This document shows, one piece after another, positions 33,614 through 45,112 of a DNA stretch of 64,000 nt. How positions within the stretch are numbered: the stretch's first letter is position 1; every line of letters begins with the position of its first letter. This DNA comes from Elmis aenea (Eukaryota > Arthropoda > Insecta > Coleoptera > Elmidae). The notes below the pieces were generated by a model. That model saw nothing but the letters and a program-made list of their open reading frames with translations, was not told where the DNA came from and did no database searches. The position numbers and the translations under genes were made by a program. The DNA is taken from positions 58,132,966 to 58,196,965 of the forward strand of contig OX393576.1 in NCBI GenBank assembly GCA_947652605.1, given 5' to 3'.

Positions 33614-34295
33614 CAGGGTCCGCCTAAATAAAGTCTTGCACCAACTGATATATTGTCAAAACGAATGCGATTTAAGAAACAAAAATGCAGGGTTGTCTAT
33701 AACAACTCCAATAATTTGAGGATATTTTCGAAATGTTAGTAATCTTTGTTTCCATGTGGTGGCGCCACGTATTTTTTTTTAATGGCAACATGAGTCATGA
33801 TGGGTATCATTGAATAGCTAATTTTTTTGTGAATATGACAGTCCATTACACAATTTTAAAGAAAAATCGAAAAACCTTAATTTCTATTTATTACAGTAGT
33901 TTTGTGTTTACCGTTGTAACCTAATTAACTTTTTATACAAATCCTTTGCAATTTTGTATCATTTTCATAGCCAACTAAGGTAAATTAATTAATACCGTAC
34001 GCTTTTAAAACCAAATTCTTCTTTTACGATTTTTTTAAAAATTTTGTTATGTAAGGGTATAAAAGTTTTAAGGCGTGGAAAAGAGAAAAAAAATGTCTTT
34101 CAAACCGTATAAAAAAAAATGAATGGTGCCATTAAAACAAATATGGTGCCTTAACTCCTGAAAAAACAAAAGAAAACAAAACTTTGACATGACAATATTT
34201 TGGGAAATACTGTATCAAACAACTTTTATTTGAAACTTTTTTTGGCTTTCCAATAACAAAATAAGTGGGGGTGTCATAAGTGATGCCTCACCCTG
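33614..34295 (+). mobile_element. TA-flanked MITE, 682 bp
   Basis: The ends CAGGGTCCGCC and (inverted) CAGGGTGAGGC are flanked by TA. The DNA to its left (33525-33613) is repeated at 46256-46345, and there the sequence runs on without the element, supporting insertion at a TA. No coding sequence was recognised. Confidence 0.75.
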
Positions 34296-35326
34296 TATAG
34301 CAAATAAATTCCAACAATTTTTGTGGAAAAAACTTTTTCGTTACTCCCCTAATAACAAAGATGATAAATAATTTGTCTTAATATTAGCTTACTTTTTTAA
34401 CCCGGCACATCCACCAGAATTTTTCTTTTAACCCGACACAGACGGCCTGTGCATACAAAAATTACCCGACTTTGAAAGGGTTTAAGCAATGCTTGGCGTC
34501 TGAGTGGACACATCCAGACGGTAATTTAGTTTAACTGATCGCAATAAATACTCTGACCTAAAACACGTTAATACATAAAGCTGCTTGCGCATGTTAACCT
34601 TTAAGCACCAGCCCTATCGTACGAAAATCAAATTTTCGCTTGCACTACATTCATAACTTTGCGCGATTTTAATTTAATTCCACACCAGGAAGCCGCTCTG
34701 TTCTTATTTTAGTTTAATTAAACTTGTACAGTTTGTAAATCATGACTATTTTAAGATCCCGGAACGTGGCGAATAAAGAACAGTATCCGTTATTCAATAA
34801 AGGGCCAGAAGGTTTTATTTGATAGGATGTATTGCAGTTCGAGACCGTGTGATCTCCGAAATTACGAAAGGCGCTGAAGCTTTCGCGGTCTGTCAAGTGA
34901 AGGCTTTGTCACAAAGTTTCCCTCGTTAGCGGTTCTGAATTGCGTCCCTCGCGGTTTTACGCTTTACGATTCTTTTATACAATTCAGCATCCGAAACAAA
35001 TACAAACAGGCAACACATTAAAACCTGCTGTGGGGACATTCATAATGCATCATTCATTAGTAAATGTTTAAATCAAGTATACTTCTTCCGCTGCTAAACA
35101 CTCAAATGTTCGCTGTTTATTTCCGTACGGGATTTATTTCCTTTTAGATGTTTTATTCTAGTGGTACAAGTGTTACATTTAGTAGTAATTTTCTTTCTAA
35201 ATCTTTACGTATTTGGTAATTAATAGATTTGAAATTGCAAAGTTAAAGAAACCGTAGTACAAATACACGAACCAGATAATAAACGCAAATGCGCAAATGT
35301 TTTTGTAAAGTAGTGAAATAGGGGTG
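34296..35326. other. Intergenic DNA, partly higher-complexity
   Basis: No gene recognised. The stretch 34680-34990 is GC-richer and not obviously repetitive, but its frames carry no known motif. Confidence 0.35.
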
Positions 35327-36957
35327 AGGAAAATTGCTCGAAAACGATTGCTGGGAAAAAAAAATTGCTCCAAAACAATTGCTTGAAAAATAGTTCCTCG
35401 AATGGAAAATTTCTCGAAAAGAAAATTGCTCGAAAAACAATTCCTCGAAAGGAGATTTGCACGAAATAATAAAAAAATATTAAATTTATGTAAATACAAA
35501 ATAATTCAATGTGGTTACCTACTAGAGAAGTTGTTTACATTTATTTACACTTAAAAAAAATTATTTAAATTTATGTACACTTACTCAATTTGTTGTTGAG
35601 ATAAACATTATGAATATTTAAACATAAGATAACAACAATATAGTCATAATCAGCAGTTACGTTATACAGGGTGTTTTTTAAGTATTGCAAAAAACTTCGG
35701 GAGGCGATTCCTAATCAAAAATTAAGGGGGGTCTTTCATATAAATTTTTTTCCTTAGACGTCTCCTTTCGGAGTTACAACCCTCTAAAGGGGAGCGGTAA
35801 AATTAGGTTTTTATTTTATTACTCAAATTTGGTTAAATGTAGGAGAATGATATTTGTTAGACGTTTTATGCTTGTTGAAAAGTTTCCCATAGTAATATTT
35901 TTAATCATCTCCCTCCTTCAAATGGGGCTGAAAAATGCGACTCCTGTTGGTTTTTTATCAGAACTTTTTAAAAGCTTAAAACTTTTAATTTAAAAATTGT
36001 TTTTTAGAAAGCTTGATTTATTTAGAAACTTTTTTTATTCTATAGTTTTTCTCGTAAAACCTACCGTTTTTGAGTAAAAAATAAAATAAGTAAACATGAA
36101 CCATCAAATAAATTGATTCAATTTGGTGGTTGCCATGGTTTGTTTATGTTCATATTGTAGAATTGACGGGCGTTATAGCATTGTCGCCGCGAAAACGTCA
36201 AAAATGAATAACATCTGTCAATTCTACTCAATATGAGCATAAACAAACCATGGCAACCACCAAATGAATGGTTTTATATTGGAATATTTGATGGTTCGTG
36301 TTTACTTGTTATTTTTCACTCAAAAACGGTAGGTTTAACGAGAAAAACTAAGGAATAAAAAAATTTTCTAAATAAATCAAGCTTTCAAGCTTTATTTGCA
36401 AAATTTTAACCAACCAAAAAGTTCTGATAAAAAAAAAACAACAGCGGTCGAACTTTTCAGCCCCCTATGAAGGTGGGTGATAATTAAAACTTTAACTAAT
36501 TATAAAACATCGACCAAATATTATTCTCCTAGATTTATCCAAATTTAAGAAATAAAATAAAAACCTAATTTTTCCGCTCCCCTTTAGGGGGGTGTAACTC
36601 CGAAAGGAGACGTCTAAGGAAAAATTTTTATATGAAACACCCCTCTTAATTTTCTATCAGTAATCACATCCAGAATTTTTTTGCAATACTTAAGAAACAC
36701 CCTGAATATAATAATTTTAAATATTTAGTGTGCATGTATTTGTAAATAAGTTTAAATACATTTTTCCAAGTGTAAACAAATACAAACAACTTTTCAAGTA
36801 CATTGAATTATTTTGTATTTATATAAGTTTAATATTTTTGCATTATTTCGAGCAATTTTCCTTTCGAAGAATTTTCCATTCAAGAAACAGTTTTTCGAGC
36901 AATTGTATGGAGCGATTTTCTTTCGAGCAATTGTTTTCGAGCAATTTTCACCAAACC
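35327..36957 (+). mobile_element. Foldback element with TCGAGCAATT arrays, hosting a nested MITE
   Basis: The outer arms are complementary: 35327-35470 is built of GAAAATTGCTCGAAAA-type units and 36848-36957 of the inverse TTTTCGAGCAATTTTC units. The pairing continues inward, for example ATACAAAATAATTCAATG at 35496 against CATTGAATTATTTTGTAT at 36803. A 1-kb MITE (35667-36704) sits between the arms. The repetitive arms recall FB-type foldback elements. Confidence 0.75.
35667..36704 (+). mobile_element. Foldback MITE (1-kb family), copy 2, 1038 bp
   Basis: It starts CAGGGTGTTTTTTAAGTATT after TA and ends AATACTTAAGAAACACCCTG followed by AA, probably a mutated TA. Arms are complementary throughout, for example GGTTGCCATGGTTTGTTTAT near 36126 and its complement near 36236. 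It is close to the copies at 22528 and 62489. Confidence 0.9.
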
Positions 36958-38426
36958 GGTGAAATCATATAATTTTTATTGCAATTTAGTAAAGTAATCC
37001 TACCTTTTATTTTTCCTCCAAAATTTATCTTGGTATGCTTATAAATAAGCGTTTAAAGTCGATATTACCAAATTTAATCTTAAAATTTGTAATGCAGTAT
37101 AATAATAATAAAAGCGCTTTTCATACTTTTTATACTTCCCTTTAATATGTTTTATATTTTTTTTAATTTACCAACCGCATACTCGAGGAAGAACAAAAGA
37201 TAAAAATATAAAAGGTATTTCAAATGCAGCTTTTTAAAAATTATTCCAAGAGATAATAGAATTTCCCTGCTTTTTTATTCCCTAAAATGCTTTGCAGCCC
37301 AAGAAAATAACAAGATTTCATCATAAGACTGTAATACATAAGTACTATACAGTGCATCCCAAAATGTATGCGAATGTTTTTTCCTTGCTATGAAATATAA
37401 AACATACTTTTGAATAATATAGGTATGTTAAATGGTACATTAAAAATCTTTTTAAGTTTACAATATTATTAACTTAAGTTTATGAAAACCTACATTGAGA
37501 TAAGGACCAAATCTATATTTAAAACAATAAAACTATACTACTTTAAAGAAAAGTCATAATTTACTAAAAATATTATAAATAAGTTTCATTTGGTAAAACA
37601 TTAGGTAACTGCAGCATCATTAGCACGATAAAGGTTTTTAGATAAATCCAGTAAACACTAGCCTAATTAACCGTTTGGTTTTGTTTATTTCAGTGTGAAA
37701 GATCATTAGGAAGCTGCTATTTTCCTGTTGGCACAAGAAAAGTAATCCAACAGACTTCTGTCGGGTGTAAATATCTTTATTTATTTTACTCTTATGTCAT
37801 TGCAACAAAGTTTTGTCGTGGATCTTGGATCAATAGGTATTTATACAAAGAAGAAACAGTTACTTTAAACGGTATATTTAAATTAAAGTTTCTTATTTTG
37901 GAAATAACTAACAATTTCTGTTGGATATTTAAGCAAATGCGGGGATAAATCGAGTAAAAATAACTGCACCCAATTTAAAAATTAGTCTGCGTATTCATAA
38001 AAGTTATTACCTAAAGGTATTTTTTAGCATACCCTAGAATCGTTCTATACAACTTACCATTCTTCATTTATACAATGGTACCAATAAATTTAAAGCTCAC
38101 AAAATTGTTCTTAATAGAAAAATTTTATAAAAAAATTATAGCAACTTTTAGTTTTTTTACGTAAGGAAAGAAAGAAATTGAACAACAAAATTACTGCAGC
38201 GATTTTCTGCCAACTGTCTTTTTAATTTTTAGGGAAACGAAAATGAAATATGTCACTTACCTGCGGTCTGACAGCTCTAATATCCGGATTAAAATGGCAA
38301 CGGTCAACTAAACCTCGCTTCAGAACGTTTCATGCTGGTAACTAAGAAGAGAATTCCGAGTTCAGTGGAATCTGCAACAATTTAAAAAGATTGTTTCGCT
38401 CATGTTGTTGTATATAGAACAGGATT
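36958..38426. other. Intergenic AT-rich DNA
   Basis: No gene or element end recognised. Confidence 0.4.
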
Positions 38427-38797
38427 TCAAAATTTTATGTATACAGTAATTTGTATACAGGATGTTAACTGAGACTATCGTACATAGGCCTTTCATACGC
38501 ATACCACATTGAATGACCTTTGAAAATTTTTACAGAAAGAGGGGAACTGTATCTCTCCCAATAGGACCGTAAAAGTATTTCAGAGCTGAAAGCGCTGATG
38601 CAGGGAAATAATTAAGAATCAAATAAATAAAACTTATATAACATTGAAAAAAATTCGCTCGTAATTGTTTTTTACTAATTACTTGTATTGGCAGATTGCT
38701 ATTACCGCAGAGTTTAAAAAAATAATTTAAAAGTGTTTATTTCTCAACTCCTCACTCTCTGGATGTGGCTTGGTTGTCATCATCAATGGTATTAATA
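38427..38797 (+). repeat. 371-bp direct repeat, left copy (uninterrupted)
   Basis: It repeats at 39634-39845 plus 41756-41914 with about eight differences. It abuts the 3' end of the LINE on its right and retains the uninterrupted ACTTATATAACATTG that is split by a transposon in the other copy. Confidence 0.92.
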
Positions 38798-38885
38798 TTT
38801 TATTTATTATTTGCGCGGAGGTGGTCCCCTTTCTGGTTCCAGTACTGCGACCTATTGGTCTATTGTACCCTCTGGTGATGGTCCC

Positions 38886-39245
38886 TTAAAGGAGTCCTGT
38901 GTTTTTGAAAAACTCCAGTATTTTCTTTAAGGGTGTTTTTCTTAACTCGTCTTGGTTGGCTTTTTCCATCCCTAGAAGTCTACGCCGATTGTGTGTGAAT
39001 CCTTCACACTGGCATATTACGTGAAGAGGAGTTTCTTCTTCTTCACCACATCCTCTGCATATGTCGGTCTCAGAGAGCCCGTTTATGTAGAAGTGTTTGT
39101 TTAGGCCACAGTGCCCTGTGACAAGTCCTGTGGCTGCTCTGATGTCTGCTCTGCTCATTCTGAACATTTCTTCTGTCTTTTCTTTAGAGCATTGACAGGA
39201 TAGCCTTAGAATGGGCTTGTCCTGCCACTTTTTTCCAATGAGCAT
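38886..39245 (-). pseudogene. LINE ORF2 C-terminal zinc-binding region
   Basis: The 119-residue frame begins out of register within the RNase H linker, then reads MSRADIRAATGLVTGHCGLN and KHFYINGLSETDICRGCGEE, followed by ETPLHVICQCEGF. The C-x2-C ... H-x3-C pattern is the nucleic-acid-binding knuckle near the C terminus of RNase H-type LINEs. It overlaps the RNase H frame by 62 bases in another register, so one frameshift near 39195 separates them. It ends at a stop after FFKNTGLL. Confidence 0.82.
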
Positions 39246-39591
39246 TATGCCCTTGTGTTAATATGTCATTAAGACACCGCTTGACTGTTCCATAGGATAT
39301 GCCAACTGCGGGTTCTGGTCCAAAGAAGGGTATCTCGCTACCAGTTTTAGCTAGGCGATCTGCCTTCTCGTTTCCTGGTATATTTGTGTGCCCTGGGCAC
39401 CATACCAGTTTAAGTTTATTCCTGCTTCCCAGCACGTTTAGTGCCCGTATGCAGTTCAGAACCAGTCCTGAGTTTACTTCCGACGAGCCAAGAGCTTTTA
39501 ACGCTGCTTGGCTGTCGGATACTATGAAGATTCTTTTATTATTAAAACCTCTTTCTAATAGTGTTTCTGCACATAAGTGCATAGCGTACAC
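39184..39591 (-). pseudogene. LINE ORF2 RNase H domain
   Basis: This 135-residue frame is the C-terminal two thirds of a type I RNase H. AEVYAMHLCAETLLERG carries the second catalytic acid, FIVSDSQAALKAL the third (Asp), and LVWCPGHTNIPGNEKADRLA the conserved histidine and final aspartate. The first catalytic strand is cut off by the 5' truncation near 39633. The domain would remove RNA template during LINE cDNA synthesis. It is followed by a frameshift into the Cys-rich tail. Confidence 0.88.
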
Positions 39592-40590
39592 CTCGGCTTG
39601 AAATATGATTGCACACTGTCCAAGGCTTACGGATCAAAATTTTATGTATACAGTAATTTGTATACAGGATGTTAACTGAGACTATCGTACATAGGCCTTT
39701 CATACGCATACCACATTGAATGGCCTTTGAAAATTTTTACAGAAAGAGGCTAACTGTATCTTTCCTAATAGGACCGTAAAAGTATTTCAGAGCTGAAAGC
39801 GCTGATGCAGGGAAATAATTAAGAATCAAATAAATAAAACTTATACAGGGTGCACCACGACCCTGAGATTCTTCGATAGCTCCTTTATTAATGAAAATAT
39901 CAAAAAATGTCTAATACATATATTGTGCGAAACTATTTTCTACATAACATAAAATTATTTTCAAATATACAGGGTGTTTCGTTTGACCGGCACATATAAA
40001 AATTTAATTTTTTTAAATAGAACATCCTGTATATTTTTACATTTTTGGATTTTCCTTAAAATTTACTTTAAAAAATATATTAGATTATATGGGTCTTAAG
40101 TCAACCGTTTTCGTAAAATTTACATTTTTATGAAATTTTTGAGCAATACAACACTTTCAATTTTTTTTAACATTAAAGTTGTTTAAAATAGCGGTAAAAT
40201 TTCGTTTAAAATTTAGATTGACGATAGATTAATTAACACTTTGCGCTAGCTACATTTAAAAAATATTATACAGGGTGTTTTAAATGCTTGGTCAAACTTG
40301 TGAAACTTTAAACATCGATAAGTCATTTTTCTTAAATGTAACACCCTGTATATTTTTACATTTTCTTGTAGAGAATTTAATTGTCTTTCGAAATTATTAA
40401 GCATGTCCTATACCTAAAGTTCATATTTTTCGAGCTATCTCGATTTTTGTTAGTATTACTAAGGCAATTAAAATATTTTAAAGTGGGCCATGGACGTAAG
40501 TCGTAATTTTTCAAAGAATTTTTAAACAAAAGAATAAAAAGAGCTGCAACTTTAATTTTAGTCTAATAATGTACGTCTTTTCCCCGAAAT

Positions 40591-40712
40591 TTATCGTATA
40601 AATTGTTTAAAATTATATCCTTGTTCATGTTCTACGCGCAGCCGTAGATGTTGTCTCAAAGACTCTAGCACACTTGATAACATTTCGGGGGTTATACCAT
40701 TAAAAGCAACAC
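40591..40712 (-). pseudogene. Transposase C-terminal segment, left arm
   Basis: The minus strand reads VAFNGITPEMLSSVLESLRQ, then HLRLRVEHEQGYNFKQFIR and a stop. This is the usual C terminus of a Tc1/mariner-superfamily transposase and is the mirror of the segment in the right arm. Without the catalytic domain it has no function. It diverges modestly from its partner, which shows the duplication is not recent. Confidence 0.75.
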
Positions 40713-40716
40713 AGCA

Positions 40717-41009
40717 AGTAATGCAGTTGCCGAACACAGAATATCCTAATAGATGGATAGGACGAGGTAGACCAATCTCCTGGCCACCTAGGTCACCTGA
40801 TCTTACCTCTATAGATTTATTTTTGTGGGGACCCATAAAACAGGTGTATCAAGACCCCCCAACAACTGCTGAAGATGTGCAGAACAGAATTCGTGTTGCT
40901 TTTGATGGTATAACCCCCGAAATGTTATAAAGGGAGCTAGAGTCTTTCAGACAAGGTCTACGGCTGTGCGTAGAACAAGGACAGAATCTTGAACAATTTA
41001 TACGATAAA
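40717..41009 (+). pseudogene. Tc1/mariner-superfamily transposase C-terminal part, loop and right arm
   Basis: The + strand reads RWIGRGRPISWPPRSPDLTS, IDLFLWGPIKQVYQDPPTTA, EDVQNRIRVAFDGITPEML, a stop, then RELESFRQGLRLCVEQGQNL and EQFIR. WPPRSPDLT-x-x-D-F-x-L-W is the conserved region around the final catalytic aspartate in this superfamily. The N-terminal DNA-binding domain and the first catalytic residues are missing. An in-frame stop at 40927 adds to the decay. Confidence 0.85.
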
Positions 41010-41914
41010 TTTCGGTAAAATGGGGTACATTTTTAGCCTAAAATTAAAGTTGCAGCTCTTTTTATTCTTTTGTTTAAAAATTCTTTGAAAAATTACGACT
41101 TACGTCCATGGCCCACTTTAAAATATTTTAATTGCCTTAGTAATACTAACAAAAATCGAGATAGCTCGAAAAATATTAACTTTAGGTATAGGACATGCTT
41201 AATAATTTCGAAAGACAATTAAATTCTCTACAAGAAAATGTAAAAATATACAGGGTGTTACATTTAAGAAAAATGACTTATCGATGTTTAAAGTTTCACA
41301 AGTTTGACCAAGCGTTTAAAACACCCTGTATAATATTTTTTAAATGTAGCTAGCGCAAAGTGTTAATTAATCTATCGTCAATCTAAATTTTAAACGAAAT
41401 TTTACCGCTTTTTTAAATAACTTTAATGTAAAAAAAAATTGAAAGTGCTGTATCGCTCAAAATTTTCACAAAAATGTAAATTTTACGAAAACGGTTGACT
41501 TAAGACCCATATAACCGAACACATTTTTTAAAGTAAATTTTAAGAAGAATCCAAAAATGTAAAAATATACAGGGTGTTCTATTTAAAAAAATTAAATTTT
41601 TATATGTACCGGTCAAACGAAACACCCTGTACATTTGAAAATAATTTTAGGTTATGTAGAAAATAGGTTCGCACAATATTTGTATTAGACATTTTTTGAT
41701 ATTGTCATTAATAAAGGAGCTATCGAAGAATCTCAGGGTCGTGGTGCACCCTGTATAACATTGAAAAAAATTCGCTCGTAATTGTTTTTTACTAATTACT
41801 TGTATTGGCAGATTGCCATTATCGCAGAGTTTAAAAAAATAATTTAAAAGTGTTTATTTCTCAACTCCTCACTCTCTGGATGTGGCTTGGTTGCCATCAT
41901 CAATGGTATTAATA

Positions 41915-43249
41915 AATATATTAATAACTGTTTTGCTATAATTATATCTTATTATAAAAATAAAAATATAATATTAATTACATCTTATTGGAAAACCCTG
42001 TACATTCAAGAAGTGCGAGTAGATAAAATGCATATCTGCATGAATTTTGCAATTTCTCTACTGTAGTCTACTACTGCGAACCACAAAACCGCAATAGAAA
42101 TCCGTATTTTCAGATCGTAATTCACATGCAACGAACGCTGCGGTTTACCACATATACAATCGTTATAATGAAAGTTTTTTCATCGTTTAAACTCCAAATA
42201 ATAACGACAGATTTATCCGAGTTTTTATCCCTCGCATGCTATCCGTTTTAACAAGCACAAATATCTCGGATTGTTTGACAGATACAAACGCGCAATCAGG
42301 TATGGATTTGAATCAGCGTATTTTTGCTGTATGGGCCCATAATGCGCGCTGACGATTGAAAAATCGTATCAGTGTGTTTCCGATTATGAATTTAATCCGT
42401 CACGAACTAATGGCAAGATAGCAGCTCCGGCGTTTCCTATGGCAACCATTGTTCATTGAAGCTTGGCATCGTTCCTTGGTTAACTGCAAATCAATAGGAA
42501 TGCACAAGTTTGTGGCACTTTATATACATTTTATGCTGATGGGAGACAAAAGGAACGGAAATTAAGAAATTTGTATTGTCGTATTCAAAGCAGCAGTTAA
42601 TAACTTCTGCAATGCACTTTGTGTGCAAAACAACGGCTTTGGAAGAGTCCCAGTGCAGGCGATTGTCAGTGGATAAGTTTTCTTTAAATATTAGAGTTCC
42701 AACAGTGGATTTGACGAACAAACAAATTACAAATACAACTGTGAATAATTTCTTCCTCTTTTACGGTTATTATGCAAGTTAATCTAGATGCAGTTTTTTT
42801 AGAACAGTCGAAACCGACATATTTTAAAAATTGAGCAGAAGTAATAACGACCAAAAAGATTTTTTTAAAGTTTGGCGAGAATTCTTAAAGACGATAAATT
42901 TTACTTTCATAACCTATCTACCAGAATTATATATTTTCTCACTGCTTACTCTACATGAAAATGTTTTACTTTCGTTTCAAGTGGCAAAAATAATGTCAAA
43001 TCAAATTGTAAAATTTACCATTTTTTTAAGCTTTAAATCATAATAAACTAAAATTGCGTTAATATTATTATCAAATAATTTAATTTTAATGTAGCATTTC
43101 ATATAAAAGCCTAAGAATGGTACAAAAATTAATATTAAATATATTTCGTTTGCAGGTTATCATTTTATTTATGTCAATATCAGTGTGGTGGTGTCGCTAT
43201 AGAAATGAAATGATTAATTAATACTTTATACATAACAAGATGGTTTACC
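41915..43249. other. Intergenic DNA, partly higher-complexity
   Basis: The stretch 42060-42480 is unusually balanced in composition and not repeated in the window. No reading frame there carries a known motif. It may hold regulatory DNA. Confidence 0.35.
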
Positions 43250-43765
43250 CGGCGTTGCACGGGCGATTACAATTTTAATTACTGTTTTAACTTGAATAAG
43301 CCCAATAATTCCAAATCATACACAAATGACATACTCTGATCAATCATCTTTTCATTTTCTTATAATTCCTTAAAAAATAACTATTTATTGCTTAAAAATT
43401 GAATAATAACTTAAATTTATTTTCTTTCGTCTTGTTTCAATTAAAAATGTACTAATAAAAATAATACTTCATGTACATTTATTACTAATTGTATACAAAA
43501 CAATCTTCACTTGTGAAATACACCGCGCCGTATCGTGCTATGACCAGGTATTTGCCGACGTAAGATCGAATCCCGTCCAAGTATTTTTTTTTTTTTAATT
43601 GGTAATATGTGCTTGTAATTAAAGTTTGGCGTTAGATCTGCAAGGGCCTAAATAGTAACTGCAAAATTTGGTCCCGATCGGTCAACGGACCTAGGATTGT
43701 ATAGCGAACAAACAAACAAACAAACAAACAAACACACAAACAAGCTCTTTTATATATATAGATAA
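43250..43765 (+). repeat. Dispersed repeat starting TTTACCCGGCGTTGCACGGG, with (CAAA)n
   Basis: A GC-rich start (near 43245-43267) is followed by AT-rich DNA, then a segment with a B-box-like GATCGAATCCCG at 43564-43575, a poly(T) run, and an AAAC array (43707-43743) close to the end. The layout fits a non-autonomous retroelement or Helitron-like repeat; the class is uncertain. The B-box similarity hints at tRNA-derived sequence but no A box was convincing. Confidence 0.4.
43707..43743 (+). repeat. (AAAC)n microsatellite
   Basis: About nine AAAC units, one altered to ACAC. Confidence 0.9.
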
Positions 43766-43879
43766 TTGTCATTTAGTTCGTCTACATTAATGTTCGTTCT
43801 ATAATATAATTTTAATTTCATTGAAAAAATTGCATTTACGACTCGAGATTAAATCAGTTTTTTTTTCGTTCGTGAGATT

Positions 43880-44169
43880 TGCCTCACGAAAAAAACTGGA
43901 CTTTCTTCACTTGTTGTAAAATATACTATTATTGTCTTGTACTTCTAAATGTCAATAAATGCTTTAAAAACTGATTTTTTAAATCACGAATAAGATTTTA
44001 ATTTTACATTTAAAAAATTTGTTTCTTATCGATTCATACTGTAGCTCTGTAAAGTAATTTAATAAGGCTTTACCTCACTCTATTAAAATATAAAAAATTA
44101 TTGTCTTAACTCGATGCTCACCTCACGAAAAAAACTGGACTTTCATCACTTGTTGTAAAATATACTATT
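43880..44169 (+). repeat. Pair of about 48-bp direct repeats
   Basis: CCTCACGAAAAAAACTGGAC and the following ACTTGTTGTAAAATATACTA occur at 43881-43930 and again at 44121-44169 with one difference. The first copy also forms a hairpin with 43856-43876. Confidence 0.8.
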
Positions 44170-44879
44170 TTTTTTTAATCAATGGTAAAAAAACGATTTA
44201 TATTTTAACACTGAGATGACAATCAAAAGGTTGACATTTTACATGAGTATCTAAAAATACGTTTTACGATATAACCAGATTATTTCCAAATAAGTAACCT
44301 CAAACCCATGTAATTAAAATTAATTTTCTTCTACTAGACTTCTTAGACTTGCAAACACTTGCAGCAGTAGTTTCCCATACAAAAGAAGGTTCAACCTACT
44401 TCAGGAATATTCCCAACTATCAAAGCTAATGCTACAACTAATTACAAGCTTAATAACTTTTGTTGCGATACAAAGAGAGTGTTCATTACTTCGAAGAATA
44501 TTTAAACAAGTCTTGAGAAATAAATTTAAAAATTTAATACCTTTTAATTAGATCTATAACGACTTAATAAACCGCCACTAACTCTAACAAAATTGTGTAA
44601 AGGCTTTTGAATAGTCATTGGAGTTCTTTAATTAAGTCAGTAGATTTTGGAACTATTTAATCTACGTTTTATGCTGCTAACAATGTTGCAATTTCTGTAC
44701 ATTTTAATTGCTAAAATCCTAGAAGTACATAAAGAGAAAATGTTCAGGGACTATTAAAGGACGGTAGATCGGTAGCTGTAAAATAATTAGGCGGACTAAT
44801 ATTTAAATTATCAAATTCCAATACTGCGTCCGTTGACAGAGCAATCCGTATACAACATAAATTGTGTACAAAGAATAAC
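44170..44879. other. Intergenic AT-rich DNA
   Basis: No gene or clear element recognised. Confidence 0.35.
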
Positions 44880-45112
44880 CTATCTATTTTATGTTTTTTA
44901 GGTGCAAAATTAAGTTTTCTTTCAATAATGTAATAAGTCTTAAGTAAAATCAATAGTTTTTGAGTCGTTTTTGTTTTAACGAAAATATTGTCAGGAACAG
45001 AATTCTAAAAAAGTATTAATATTTTACAACTTATCCCTGTAAGAACGAATTCCTTTGATACCTTACAATAGTGTCCTTATGGTAGTTGACTACTTACAAT
45101 AGTAAAATAATA

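Larger units (their letters stand above)
38798..39633 (-). mobile_element. RNase H-bearing LINE, 5'-truncated, between 371-bp direct repeats
   Basis: On the minus strand it starts within the RNase H domain (39.6 kb), continues through a Cys/His-rich C terminus and ends in a 3' UTR and AT-rich tail next to the left repeat. The presence of RNase H places it in the I/Loa/R1-like group and not in RTE or Jockey. Its 3' UTR recurs at 18203-18259. Both edges coincide with the edges of the direct repeats, so it is read as one target-primed insertion. Confidence 0.85.
39846..41753 (+). mobile_element. Palindromic Tc1/mariner-type element, 1908 bp
   Basis: The ends CAGGGTGCACCACGACCCTG and its complement are flanked by TA (39844-39845 and 41754-41755). 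The empty site is preserved at 38635-38647. The left arm 39846-40711 and right arm 40893-41753 are complementary across roughly 860 bases, around a loop of about 180 bases. Each arm carries the same 3' end of a transposase gene pointing outward, so the element looks like an inverted duplication of the 3' half of a larger transposon. Several internal CAGGGTGT/ACACCCTG pairs occur in each arm. Confidence 0.9.
39634..41914 (+). repeat. 371-bp direct repeat, right copy (split by a transposon)
   Basis: The copy is 39634-39845 and 41756-41914. Between them lies a TA-flanked 1908-bp element. After removing that element and one TA the length is the same 371 bases as the left copy. Confidence 0.9.

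Noticed and set aside
35197..35499. Overlapping 65-100 codon frames on the minus strand
   Set aside because: They are by-products of the repetitive TCGAGCAATT arms, which stay open in several frames at once.
43490..43600. tRNA gene or tRNA-derived SINE
   Set aside because: A B-box-like GATCGAATCCCG is present, but no cloverleaf or convincing A box could be drawn.
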